A stretch of 32,690 nt of DNA from Oscillatoria sp. CS-180 (GCF_028330965.1 NZ_JAQMUB010000072.1:1-32690); one strand, 5' to 3'. Positions 1 through 8,026 are shown, counted from the stretch's first letter. Notes: a model not told the origin generated them from the letters alone. Program-made: numbers and translations.

Positions 1-1
1 C

Positions 2-130
2 AAACAAATCGATGCCAGATTGCAGGTGACGGGGGCTCAATGGAATGAAGCGTCTTTGCCACAAATGCTCAAATTGAGATCCCTTTATCTCAACCATCAA
101 CTTGATTGTTTTTCATCCCCCAGTGGATGA
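2..130 (+). CDS. 3' end of a gene cut by the window edge, probable transposase tail
   Basis: An open frame enters from the left edge and runs 42 codons to TGA at 128-130. The residues VTGAQWNEASLPQMLKLRSL followed by YLN resemble the extreme C-terminus of ISKra4-type cyanobacterial transposases as I remember them, where TGA-x-W, PQ-L-LR and YLN are conserved. No catalytic residues lie in the visible part and I did not find a terminal inverted repeat after the stop, so the family is an inference. The following 400 bases are low in coding signal, as expected at the edge of a mobile element. It could equally be the tail of another conserved protein. Confidence 0.4.
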   Translation, partial: KQIDARLQVTGAQWNEASLPQMLKLRSLYLNHQLDCFSSPSG

Positions 131-557
131 CGTGCTCCCGTGTGGAGAGGCTATCTCACTGCTTAAGGCACTATGGCAGTAATAATTTCACCATTCAAAA
201 CACCGAGAAGCTTATCCGCCTTAGTTTTTGAATTTTGCATTTTGAATTCCGCGTAGCGGTACTAGCCGACCAAGGCTTAATCGGTGATGTTATAGACCTG
301 TGTATTAAGGGATGATGTACTCTTATCGGGTCATCTCCCAAGGGTTCTGGAATCGATCTGTTGCCCTCCTTGTCACGCCACTGATGGGGGCCAAAAACGG
401 CAAAAGTGATTACGACCTGCTGTGGGGTGTCCACTATCGTAAAAACAGCTCAAACTGGCAAGTTAGTCCGGTTGAATTTGATACTGTCATATTCCAACCA
501 CCAGAGTAACGCCCATACATCGAGATGCCTTAAACTAAAATCACAACTTTCAAAGCG
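131..557. other. Intergenic stretch without a convincing gene
   Basis: Between the partial gene and the coiled-coil gene I see no supported coding region. Short open frames exist on both strands (312-509 plus; 195-434 minus), but neither has a ribosome-binding site nor recognisable protein features, and the minus-strand one reads through a dispersed repeat at 210-264. The region may be decayed flank of the mobile element on the left. Confidence 0.5.
210..264. repeat. Dispersed AT-rich repeat, copy 1
   Basis: This segment begins GCTTATCCGCCTTAGTTTTT and ends TTTTGAATTCCGCGTAGCGG followed by TACTA. The same head (one C/T difference) and identical tail recur in the same orientation at 25155-25232, where the middle is longer and different. 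The tail contains the small inverted repeat CCGC-GTA-GCGG. AATTTTGAATT-type intergenic repeats are common in cyanobacterial genomes. Both copies lie outside genes. Confidence 0.7.
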
Positions 558-1184
558 ATGACCTTAGAAAACCGTGTAGGACAGGTAGAAACTGACTTAG
601 AGGATGTACGTATCCTTCTAGGTAGTGCTGCCCGTTATGCTGAAAACGCAACTGCGATTGCGGAAAGAAACGCGATCGCAGTTGCAGATCAAAGGCTTGA
701 TATCGACAGACTGATTGTCAACAGTGAAACGACCCATCAGCGGCTTGATGAGACGAATCGCCAGATGGCCCAAACTAATCAGCAGCTAGGCGGAACCAAC
801 CATCAGATGGCTCAAACTAGCCAACGGCTTGATGAAACCAACCATCAGATGGCTCAAACTAGCCAACGGCTTGATGCAACCAATCGCCAGATGGCTCAGA
901 CTGGTCAACGACTTGACGAGTTCATTTTTCAAAGTCAGCGTATTTTATCTAACCACGGTGAGCGATTATCCCGTGTTGAAGCTGCTTTGGAAACGCTAGT
1001 GAATCTCAGTCAGTCTCATGAACGACGGCTTACAGGGCGAGAAAGCAAGCTTCTGGAAGTCGAGGACCGATTAGACCGCATTGAGGGAAGTGTCGAAGGT
1101 TTGTCTAATGAAGTGCGATCTCTCACAGCAGCCATTGACCGACTCGAAACCATTGTCGAAAGACATATCAGTAATCACGGTTAG
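558..1184 (+). CDS. Coiled-coil protein with four 14-residue tandem repeats
   Basis: The 208-aa product has no signal peptide or membrane segment and is almost entirely polar and helical. Residues 1-64 form a heptad-like lead-in. Residues 65-120 are four 14-residue units of the form x-TN(H/R)QMAQT(S/N/G)Q(R/Q)LD. Residues 121-208 continue as coiled coil with repeated RLxRxE patterns. A 14-residue unit is two heptads, so the repeats lengthen one continuous rod, probably in an oligomer. Cyanobacteria often have such short rod proteins of unknown function, some beside mobile elements or toxin genes; no partner is seen here. The ATG at 558 lacks a clear ribosome-binding site, but it is the first in-frame start and the coiled coil begins immediately. 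Function not assigned. Confidence 0.75.
   Translation: MTLENRVGQVETDLEDVRILLGSAARYAENATAIAERNAIAVADQRLDIDRLIVNSETTHQRLDETNRQMAQTNQQLGGTNHQMAQTSQRLDETNHQMAQTSQRLDATNRQMAQTGQRLDEFIFQSQRILSNHGERLSRVEAALETLVNLSQSHERRLTGRESKLLEVEDRLDRIEGSVEGLSNEVRSLTAAIDRLETIVERHISNHG
750..917 (+). repeat. Four tandem 42-bp units inside the coiled-coil gene
   Basis: Four in-frame 42-bp units encode residues 65-120. Units 2 and 3 are nearly identical at DNA level (both contain AACCATCAGATGGCTCAAAC), while units 1 and 4 differ mainly at silent or conservative sites. This suggests recent expansion by slippage or unequal exchange; copy number is likely to vary among relatives. Confidence 0.85.
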
Positions 1185-1374
1185 CACACTTTCAGATGGC
1201 CTCATGCTGCATCTGACTAATAGCTGCATGATAGGTTTCGGCATGAACGGCCACACTATGTCCCATCCTTCGAGCAGCGATGCTATTGGGCACTCCTATA
1301 ACCGCTGATCTAATTGCCCATGCATAGCGTAGAGCATATGGGTTTGTGAGGAATACGTCGAGTTCTCTGGCTTC

Positions 1375-1543
1375 TTAAATTAGCCGAAATCCTTTCACCA
1401 ACGCCTTAATTATCTCTTCCCTCAACTCTGATATTGGGGTATTGCATATTGGCTAGATTGAAGCGCGGTCGCCACTTATCGAGTAACGGCCAAACGTCGC
1501 GCTGGCCAGTTTTGGTCTCTTCAGCCTTGTCTATTTTTCCCAT
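1375..1543 (-). pseudogene. Small ORF apparently broken by one extra base in a C4 run
   Basis: On the minus strand an ATG at 1543 opens MGKIDKAEETKTGQRDVWPL and continues through WRPRFNLANMQYP. It then leaves the coding-like frame at a run of four C (GGGG at 1436-1439 on plus) and stops at 1406. Removing one C joins it to PISELREEIIKALVKGFRLI, ending at TAA 1375-1377, which gives a continuous 55-residue protein of ordinary soluble composition. Both halves look coding, so a one-base insertion, programmed slippage or a sequencing error is possible. I do not recognise the family. Nothing else was found between 1185 and 1670. Confidence 0.35.
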
Positions 1544-1670
1544 CCACCCAAAACCCGAGCTAGTTTTGAGCTAAACTTTCTGCACAAAAACCAACATTTT
1601 TGCTATCTAGAACTGATTTTATTGAGGCTGAGCTATCTCAGTAAGAAATGCTGAAACGGCTGAAAGCCAA

Positions 1671-1757
1671 CGGAGAGGGAGGGATTCGAACCCTCGGATG
1701 GTTTGACCCATCAATAGATTTCGAGTCTACCGCATTCGACCACTCTGCCACCTCTCC
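1671..1757 (-). tRNA. tRNA-Ser (anticodon CGA)
   Basis: Read on the minus strand, the 87-base gene starts GGAGAGG and ends CCTCTCC plus discriminator G, giving a perfect 7-bp acceptor stem. The anticodon loop is CTCGAAA, so the anticodon is CGA, reading the serine codon UCG. The T arm contains GGTTCGAATCC, and a long variable arm (around TTGATGGGTCAAACCATC) is present, as required for the serine class. CCA is not encoded. Confidence 0.96.
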
Positions 1758-1793
1758 AGGTGTGTGTATTTTAACCTCTTAGGGATCGATCAA

Positions 1794-4094
1794 TTAACCC
1801 CAAAGTGAAGCATTTCGATGGTTTGTTTTGAGATAGCTGTGGAAACCATGGTGGGGTTGCCAGGTTATGGCTCCATCTCGTTCAGTCCAATAGACCTGAA
1901 TGCCCTGCTGCTGAAGGTGACGTTCCATGGCTTCTGATAAGGTGTGCCCGTAGCAGATGGCTACCTGAGGCTGTACTCTTTTCAGGAACGGATTGCTAAT
2001 ATCGTCTCCGTTCCACAGCAGTACCTCACTGGATGGAATCGCTCTGGACTCTGCTAGATAATTCTGTAGACCAAGGCTCAAACTTGGCAGTAGCAACCAG
2101 CTTTGTTGAAGCGTTGTCAACCGTAGGATCGGATTCTCGTTGTCTAATAGTTGTACCTGAAGTTTTTGAAGCGAAGTATTCTGGCCTAGCGTTAAGGGGT
2201 GGAACGTTTGAACAAGTTCTGATAGTAAAGAGCTGTCGTCATTGCTGTAAAGATGCTTTGCCGGTGTTTGTCGTAGGAGGGACTGCCAGCCTGACTGATT
2301 GTCTTGCTGAAACGGCAGAGCGATCGCGTTTTCGATTTGGTTAATACCAGCCTGTTTCAAAAAAGGATTGACTGTATAGAAGGCTGTCTTTTCGTCACCA
2401 CTGTTGACCAACGTGGTTTGACCCTGATCCTGCATAACCCAAACGGGAGCTTTGCCAGTCGCTAGTACCGTCACTTGGTACTGGGTGAGCGATCGCCAAC
2501 CGATGGGGCCTAAAATCAGTGTGATAAAGCTCAGGGCTAACAGCAGATGAACTGCACGACTTCGGACGCCCCAAAGGCCAAATAGCAGAATGCTGTAGAG
2601 CCCAACCAACTGCCAAAGCGTAATCTGTCCGATTGCGATCGCGCTGCCTGGTAACTTACTGAACGTTTGTGCTAGCCACAGCAGGGCCTGTAGCGGATAG
2701 TAAAGCAATTGGGCGACTGTGCTGCCAATAGCAGGAAAAACTAGGGATACAGCACTGCTAGCAATTCCTCCTAAGCTAATGATTGAGATCAACGGGGTGG
2801 CAATGATGTTCAAAATCAGGCTCGACCCCGAAAGGACATTGAAGTAATACAGCATGAGGGGCAATGTCCAGACAGTGGCTGCAATCGGAACCGCAATCAG
2901 AGAGGCTAGGGTTATTGGCATCCAGTCGAGGTGCTTTGTCAAAACAGGGACTGTTACAATCAGCCCCCAAGTCGCAACAACGCTGAGCTGAAAGCCGACT
3001 TGCCAGACCCAGTTAGGGTCGAAAAGGAGCATCAGCGTCACCGCAATCAGTAATGCTCCGGAGGGAATGACTTTTCGATGTGTTGCTAGCCCTGCTAACG
3101 TTGCAACTCCCATGAGAGCTGCTCGGATAACGCTGGCTTGTAACCCAGTAAGAGCGAGATATCCTACAAGACTAAGACCTCCTGCGATTACTTGTGTTCT
3201 GTCAGGACGCGATCGCAACAATGCCAGTACTGTTCCTAACATTAGGGAAACGTGAAAACCAGAGGCTGCGATCGTGTGGGCTAGCCCGACTTTTGAAAAC
3301 AGGTCTTGAATGTCTTGGGGTAAATCGACGGCTTTACGTCCCAGGGACATAGCGCTAACAAGCTGTCCTTGAGGACTGCCCAACGCTCTCACTTGCGATC
3401 GCACGATGCGCTGACGAATTTGCCATAGCCCCCAGTGATGCTTTGGCTGAAAGACTAGTTTCTCCGTAACAAAACCGGTAAATGTCTCTTTTTGGGTCAG
3501 GTAAGCTTTGAAGTCAAAACCGTTGGGGTTCTTGGCCGACTGCGGCAGGTATAGCCGGCCTTTGGCTTTGATCCATTGTCCTGAGTGTAAGCCAGTCACC
3601 TGCAAGAGGGGCGCAGTTACATACAGCCGGCCTTTGACTGGAATTTGAAAAGTGATTTCGCCATGGTCGTCGAGAATTTGTAGCTGCTTGGTGGCAATTC
3701 TGAATCGTCCTTTCAAATCTCGATTGAGGCGGGGTTCATCAATCAGCTTTCCGGTAATAATTTGGGTTGGAGCGATCGCTTGTGCTCGGTCTATAAAATG
3801 GCTGATGTCTTGTGGCCCTGGAGTAGGGGATCTCAAGGTTATGTACAGCGTGGCTAATAAGAAGATGCTGCCAATCCAGAGTCCTTGTTTGGCTTTCAGT
3901 CCCTGTGTGAAATGGGATGGAGCGATCACAATGGATAGAGGAATGAGCAGGCATCCAATGATTCCCGACCAGGGCAGTGATAGTCCCCAAACTATTAGGA
4001 ATCCAGCTGCACGACTGAGCAATAAGCCCATTGAATAGGCAATGCAAAGCACGATTCCTAGCGATTTCGTCATAGCTTTGGTTTGTAGAGGCAC
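1794..4094 (-). CDS. comEC: ComEC/Rec2-family DNA uptake channel
   Basis: This 766-aa integral membrane protein is the ComEC channel that passes single-stranded DNA across the cytoplasmic membrane during natural transformation. Residues 1-90 carry the first hydrophobic helices. About 100-220 is the extracellular OB-like DUF4131 region with NPNGFDF. The Competence domain follows, with the family signature AHTIAASGFHVSLMLG near 272-287 and a string of membrane helices to about 535. The last 220 residues match the position of the metallo-beta-lactamase domain but lack the HxHxDH motif: LVNSG stands for the usual LVDxG, and PFQQDNQSGW lies where SHPHADHIGG is expected. The GTG start at 4094 is the longest option; ATG at 4073 is an alternative. 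The tRNA-Ser gene lies 36 nt downstream on the same strand. Confidence 0.92.
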   Translation of the reverse strand: MPLQTKAMTKSLGIVLCIAYSMGLLLSRAAGFLIVWGLSLPWSGIIGCLLIPLSIVIAPSHFTQGLKAKQGLWIGSIFLLATLYITLRSPTPGPQDISHFIDRAQAIAPTQIITGKLIDEPRLNRDLKGRFRIATKQLQILDDHGEITFQIPVKGRLYVTAPLLQVTGLHSGQWIKAKGRLYLPQSAKNPNGFDFKAYLTQKETFTGFVTEKLVFQPKHHWGLWQIRQRIVRSQVRALGSPQGQLVSAMSLGRKAVDLPQDIQDLFSKVGLAHTIAASGFHVSLMLGTVLALLRSRPDRTQVIAGGLSLVGYLALTGLQASVIRAALMGVATLAGLATHRKVIPSGALLIAVTLMLLFDPNWVWQVGFQLSVVATWGLIVTVPVLTKHLDWMPITLASLIAVPIAATVWTLPLMLYYFNVLSGSSLILNIIATPLISIISLGGIASSAVSLVFPAIGSTVAQLLYYPLQALLWLAQTFSKLPGSAIAIGQITLWQLVGLYSILLFGLWGVRSRAVHLLLALSFITLILGPIGWRSLTQYQVTVLATGKAPVWVMQDQGQTTLVNSGDEKTAFYTVNPFLKQAGINQIENAIALPFQQDNQSGWQSLLRQTPAKHLYSNDDSSLLSELVQTFHPLTLGQNTSLQKLQVQLLDNENPILRLTTLQQSWLLLPSLSLGLQNYLAESRAIPSSEVLLWNGDDISNPFLKRVQPQVAICYGHTLSEAMERHLQQQGIQVYWTERDGAITWQPHHGFHSYLKTNHRNASLWG

Positions 4095-4199
4095 TCAGCC
4101 CTAGCAATCCCAAAACGCGCGATCGAGCATCATGAAAACGTGTTGTAGAGAGGTGGGGGGCGTAAGGCGAATTTGCTGGTGGGGAGTTGAAAAGGCTGC

Positions 4200-4256
4200 T
4201 TGGGGGCATTTCGTTTGCCCCCAAACCCCCTCGACCAGGACGAACCGCCGTCCTGG
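4200..4256. repeat. Two adjacent strong hairpins between comEC and the phosphatase gene
   Basis: The first inverted repeat is TTGGGGGCA (4200-4208) pairing with TGCCCCCAA (4216-4224) across 7 bases. The second is CCAGGACG (4235-4242) pairing with CGTCCTGG (4249-4256) across 6 bases. Both arms are perfect and GC-rich, and no U-tract follows on either strand, so this is not a typical intrinsic terminator. Position between two minus-strand genes suggests transcript processing, attenuation or a mobile palindromic element. Confidence 0.6.
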
Positions 4257-4389
4257 ACCTCGCGGAAGGAATTTTGGCAAGGAGAATGAAAGGACTGTTT
4301 GTAAAAAATATCGTCTCTGTTATTTAGAGGTGATGTTCTCCATATTCAGTTCACTTGATTACGGATTATTCATTGGGCTCGAACAGAGC

Positions 4390-5202
4390 TTAGGGGGATA
4401 CGACAACTCCGACTAATGAACGAAACTTTTCAACAATGTCGGCCCGGTTGGTGATGAGGGTGGGAAAGGGATGATCGCGGTAATTTTTGCCTATTTCGAG
4501 CGGAAAGGGGGGCTGATTGTCTAGAGGGGTCCAGATGGCGCCCGCTGCATGAAGAATTGGCCAAATGCCTGCAATGTCCCAAACCTTGGGCGTGGCCTCG
4601 ACGGCTCCCACGGCATAACCTGCTGCCACAATCAGGAGGTTATAGGTGGCTGCCCCTAGCATTCGCACTTTGCAGGGAAAGGGCTGTTTCAGGACATTAT
4701 TGCTGCGGGAACACAAGCTGAAGAACTCATTTTTACCTGGATTATTCAAGCGGACTCGAATAGATTGACCGTTTAGAAATGCACCATTTGTCACGTTTAG
4801 GTCCGTATTGTTAGACCAATATCCTTGAAAGTGATGTCCTAAAGGGGGGACGTAGATATGCCCAAAAACAGGGGTGCCTTGGTAGAGCAGACCTAAGGAG
4901 ACTGCCCAAATGGGAATGCCTTGAGTGAAGTTGGTGGTCCCATCGATGGGATCAATGACCCAGCACCATTCTTTATCAGGAAACTCGTGGACGGTTTCTT
5001 CGCTCAGCACGCCATGGTCAGGAAATGCCTCGTGGATAGCAGTTCTCAGGCGTTCGTCTGCCCATTTATCGAACTCTGTAACTAAGCTGCCGTCTGATTT
5101 TTCCTCTGCCTGAACTTTGCCAAAAGCTTCTAGTAAGGAATCTCCTACCGTGGTTGTGATTGATTCAGCAAAGTTGACGATTTCAGTCCAGAAAGCCTGC
5201 AT
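4390..5202 (-). CDS. Inositol monophosphatase family protein
   Basis: The 270-aa product is a magnesium-dependent, lithium-sensitive-type phosphatase of the IMPase/FIG superfamily, acting in the cytosol on inositol monophosphate or a related sugar or nucleotide phosphate. The metal-binding motifs are complete: LSEE at 67-70, WVIDPIDGTTNF around 81-92 (D84, D87), and WDIAG with D209 at the C-terminal site. Length is normal for the family. It starts 5 nt after the stop of the upstream BCD-type transporter on the same strand, so the two are very probably co-transcribed and perhaps translationally coupled. Substrate cannot be told from sequence; cyanobacteria keep several paralogues, including histidinol-phosphatase-like and CysQ-like forms. 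Confidence 0.9.
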   Translation of the reverse strand: MQAFWTEIVNFAESITTTVGDSLLEAFGKVQAEEKSDGSLVTEFDKWADERLRTAIHEAFPDHGVLSEETVHEFPDKEWCWVIDPIDGTTNFTQGIPIWAVSLGLLYQGTPVFGHIYVPPLGHHFQGYWSNNTDLNVTNGAFLNGQSIRVRLNNPGKNEFFSLCSRSNNVLKQPFPCKVRMLGAATYNLLIVAAGYAVGAVEATPKVWDIAGIWPILHAAGAIWTPLDNQPPFPLEIGKNYRDHPFPTLITNRADIVEKFRSLVGVVVSP

Positions 5203-5207
5203 ATCGA

Positions 5208-6626
5208 TTAATCCAAGTCCATTTCCATTAAGGTCGCGATCGCCTTGCCAGATTCAGTTTTGAACTGCTGCACATTGATTCTTGTCAACAATCCAAAAGC
5301 CGCCACCATTCCCACTGCCTGAATCGCAAACACTAGTGCAAACGCCAGAAAGGTCTGATCGAAGGTCTGACGACCAATATCCAACAGAGCGCCCCCTAGC
5401 ACTGTTGCACTTGCTTGAGCCATTGCTTGTGCTAGTCCCCAAGCACCAATGAAGGTTCCTGCTGTTTCTGCTGCTGTCAGATCCAACATGAGACTAACGG
5501 CGCTATTGGTCAAAATACCAGATGCTAAGCCAAACAACATGACAGCACTTTTCAGGGTGGTGGGATTAGCTGTGACTCCAGACAGAATCACCAGGACAAA
5601 ACAGACGGCTGAGAACAGACAGCCAATCATGGCAGTTCGACGTTTACCCAACCTCGGCACAATTAGAAAACCGGACAGTCCAATGCCGACCAAGATGCCA
5701 TATCCCCAATACTGATTAAGTCCGGCACTCTCGCCAATGCTGAGACCGAATACTTCACGGGCGTAGGGTTCTAATACGGGCTGCTGGAGAAAAAGGCTAA
5801 TGGTCATTACCAGCAGAAAGACAAAGAAGAACCCCGTTTGCTTAGAAGCAGTTAATACAGAGATGGCTTGCCCTAATGTGATTTGGTCTTCTCGTCCTGC
5901 TAGAGAGGAGCGAGATCTGTAGCGAGAATATTTTTTCTCAATGCCGACGGTTGCCAGAATACCCAGCGCGACAACAGTTAGGGGAAACAGAATAAACAGG
6001 CGGGTGATGGCGCTTTGTAATTCACTAGGATCAATGTTCTCTAATAGGACTTCACCAACGATCGCACCCGCCACAATGCCCACCATTAGCATGGCCCAGA
6101 CAATGCCAACGAGCTGAGATCGATTATCTTCATCTGATACATCGACTAGCAATGCGGCGAAGGGGGTTGAGCTGGTTGCGATGCACAACCCATATAGCGC
6201 AAACATTGCCCCTAGCAATGCCATCCAAGCCGTTGTTATCGTTGTCCAGCCCTCTGCTGCACTCGCACCTAATTGCCACACCACTTGAATGGCAATAAAT
6301 AGACAAATGGTTTGCAGCCCCAACCCCAACCACACATAGCCTGTGCGATGGTAGCCCCGAATGGGCTTAGAGTCGGACAGTTGTCCCACCCAAACTCGAA
6401 TGGGTGCGACGAACTGGTACATGGCGATCGCTCCAGATGCCAGAATTGCGGGAATTCGCAACTCTGAGATGAGGACCTGATTCAAAATTCCTAACGTGAG
6501 TAGAGACAGGAGTCCTAGCCCCATCTGAAACAAGCCCAAGCGGAACATCGTAAAGAGATTGATGCGGGGCAATGGCTCAGTGGAGGTGCCCTCTTGAGAG
6601 GAAGGTGAAAGATCGCTAGTAGCCAT
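5208..6626 (-). CDS. BCD-family MFS transporter (PucC/LhaA type)
   Basis: This 472-aa protein has twelve predicted membrane helices after a 25-residue polar N-terminus. The early segment GLFQMGLGLLSLLTLGILNQ, followed by VLISELRIPA, and VWVGQLSDSKPIRGYHRTGY are characteristic of the bacteriochlorophyll-delivery (PucC/LhaA) branch of the major facilitator superfamily. In phototrophs such proteins are linked to delivery of chlorophyll or assembly of pigment-protein complexes; cyanobacteria encode several of unknown exact role. The inositol-phosphatase-like gene follows after 5 nt. A head-to-head spacer of 260 bp separates it from the pentapeptide gene and must hold its promoter. Confidence 0.88.
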   Translation of the reverse strand: MATSDLSPSSQEGTSTEPLPRINLFTMFRLGLFQMGLGLLSLLTLGILNQVLISELRIPAILASGAIAMYQFVAPIRVWVGQLSDSKPIRGYHRTGYVWLGLGLQTICLFIAIQVVWQLGASAAEGWTTITTAWMALLGAMFALYGLCIATSSTPFAALLVDVSDEDNRSQLVGIVWAMLMVGIVAGAIVGEVLLENIDPSELQSAITRLFILFPLTVVALGILATVGIEKKYSRYRSRSSLAGREDQITLGQAISVLTASKQTGFFFVFLLVMTISLFLQQPVLEPYAREVFGLSIGESAGLNQYWGYGILVGIGLSGFLIVPRLGKRRTAMIGCLFSAVCFVLVILSGVTANPTTLKSAVMLFGLASGILTNSAVSLMLDLTAAETAGTFIGAWGLAQAMAQASATVLGGALLDIGRQTFDQTFLAFALVFAIQAVGMVAAFGLLTRINVQQFKTESGKAIATLMEMDLD

Positions 6627-6886
6627 TGGAATGGTGGGGTGAAGGACGAAGATCCATTAGCTATTTAAGTTAGCAACTATCGCTAATTGAATAGTTACCA
6701 GCATAAGCTGTGTTGCTCAAATGAGATCGCGCCACTCGGGTTCTCCCAAAATAGCGCTCCCAATACGCAGAGTATTGATGATGTCTAGACGCTCGCCGTT
6801 GCATCTAACAGACTCTGACGTTGGTGATTTGTGAAGGATTTGCGTAAAGTAAAAGGAGAGCAAGATAAGAATGGTCACTCAGGGTT

Positions 6887-7387
6887 ATGGGTATGTATGG
6901 GCGGATTCGGGTTCTTTTGACAGGACTGTGTGCGGTCGTTTTATTGCTGGGATTAGGCAGCAGCCCTGACGCTGCGATCGCGGCAGAAGATTATACCTAC
7001 GCAAACTTGAGTCATCGTTCCTTCGTTGGAGAAGATTTGGTAGGGGCCTCATTGGCGGCGGCGGATGCTCGTGAAGCCGATTTTGAAGGGGCTGATCTAA
7101 GCCAAACGATTCTGACAAAGGGATCTTTCTATAAGGCCCATATGCCTAGAGTGAATTTGACGGAATCTTTTGCTGATCGGGTGGTTTTTGATGGTGCTGA
7201 TTTGACGAATGCGATCGTCGTAGACGCCATTATGACCAGTACTAGCTTCAATGAGGCTGTCATTGAGGGAGCAGACTTCTCCGGCACCATTCTTGATCGC
7301 TACCAAATTTCTCAGATGTGTAAACGCGCTTCTGGAACGAATCCAGTTACTGGAGTCACGACTCGTGACAGTCTTGGCTGTCGCTAG
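6887..7387 (+). CDS. Exported pentapeptide-repeat protein, thylakoid lumen type
   Basis: The 166-aa product begins with a signal peptide (RIRVLLTGLCAVVLLLGLG, cleavage likely after AIAA near residue 33). From about 38 to 140 it consists of A(D/N)LxxA-type pentapeptide repeats, which fold as a right-handed beta-helix. It ends in a conserved cap, MCKRASGTNPVTGVTTRDSL then GCR, with two cysteines that could form a disulfide. This architecture matches plant thylakoid lumen 15/17-kDa proteins and their cyanobacterial homologues, so a lumenal or periplasmic place is likely; biochemical role unknown. Start choice is uncertain: ATG 6887 and ATG 6893 are in frame, while the best Shine-Dalgarno (AAGGAG near 6853) is better placed for an out-of-frame ATG at 6871. 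Confidence 0.85.
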   Translation: MGMYGRIRVLLTGLCAVVLLLGLGSSPDAAIAAEDYTYANLSHRSFVGEDLVGASLAAADAREADFEGADLSQTILTKGSFYKAHMPRVNLTESFADRVVFDGADLTNAIVVDAIMTSTSFNEAVIEGADFSGTILDRYQISQMCKRASGTNPVTGVTTRDSLGCR

Positions 7388-7664
7388 CGTTTTTCGGCGG
7401 TGAAGCATTGCCTGAACAGCTGAATCAGTGAAGGACCTAAGCGTTATCCGTTGTTTTTCCCCACTCAGAAATTTCGTTTCGATCTTCAAAGTCTCTTGTT
7501 CTGGAGTCTTCCTTTTGGGAGATATTTTGACTTTTCGTGATAGGCATCAACTTTACAGCATGATGAGGAACACTAAATACGCCTCTGAATCGCCCAGTTG
7601 AAATTGTTGATCGTCTTAGGACAGGTACAGTCTGGTCCTGCTTCATATTAGGAGAACTTGAGTG

Positions 7665-7844
7665 ATGGAATTGAAATATCGAGGTATTGCTTACCGAGCA
7701 TCTTCTGCGGAAGATCAAACTACAGAGTCTGACCAGGCGGGGCTGTCGCGTCGTCGTGCTGGAGCTGAAAATAAATCGATAAAGAAGAGTCTTCGGAAAC
7801 CCAGTGACGAACTCATTTATCGTGGTGTTCGTTACACTCAGTAG
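7665..7844 (+). CDS. DUF4278 small cyanobacterial protein
   Basis: This 59-aa basic protein begins MELKYRGIAY and ends ELIYRGVRYTQ: two copies of the L-x-YRG-x-x-Y motif that defines DUF4278, a family nearly confined to cyanobacteria and of unknown function. The middle is polar and arginine/lysine rich with no predicted structure. ATG at 7665 is preferred over the GTG one codon earlier because AGGAG lies about 12 nt upstream. It stands alone, with a HIP1-centred palindrome and a terminator-like hairpin downstream. The spacer from 7388 to 7664 shows nothing else. Confidence 0.8.
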   Translation: MELKYRGIAYRASSAEDQTTESDQAGLSRRRAGAENKSIKKSLRKPSDELIYRGVRYTQ

Positions 7845-7903
7845 CCAATTGAGTGTCGTTTCCTCTCGGATTCTCTTCTTGGTCCCGGTGCAAATAGTCG
7901 TGT

Positions 7904-7925
7904 CCGCTAAGCGATCGCTTAGCGG
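7904..7925. repeat. Perfect 22-bp palindrome centred on HIP1
   Basis: CCGCTAAGCGATCGCTTAGCGG is identical to its reverse complement over all 22 bases, with the HIP1 octamer GCGATCGC at its centre. It lies 60 nt after the DUF4278 stop. HIP1 sites are abundant in cyanobacteria, but symmetry extending 7 bases on each side is uncommon. Confidence 0.85.
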
Positions 7926-8026
7926 GTGCCAGGCTAGGGAAATAAAGACTATCAGCGTCTCATTTAATGAGCATTAATAACTCAGCGTGCAGTGCCACTA
8001 AACCGTTTCACACCAATACAGACAAA

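Noticed and set aside
195-509. Overlapping open frames of 65 and 79 codons on opposite strands
   Set aside because: No start context, no protein-like motifs, and the minus frame runs through a dispersed repeat.
1671-1757. tRNA-Ser as an integration site for a genomic island
   Set aside because: No integrase nearby and no duplicated tRNA 3' end found in the window.
3739-4224. 161-codon minus-strand frame overlapping the start of comEC
   Set aside because: Shares DNA with a clear ComEC N-terminus in another frame and has no family features.
6717-6878. Minus-strand 53-codon frame (GTG start) ending NTLRIGSAILGEPEWRDLI
   Set aside because: The end looks protein-like, but the frame fills the divergent promoter region, starts 9 bp from the opposite gene, and matches nothing I know; may be a gene remnant.
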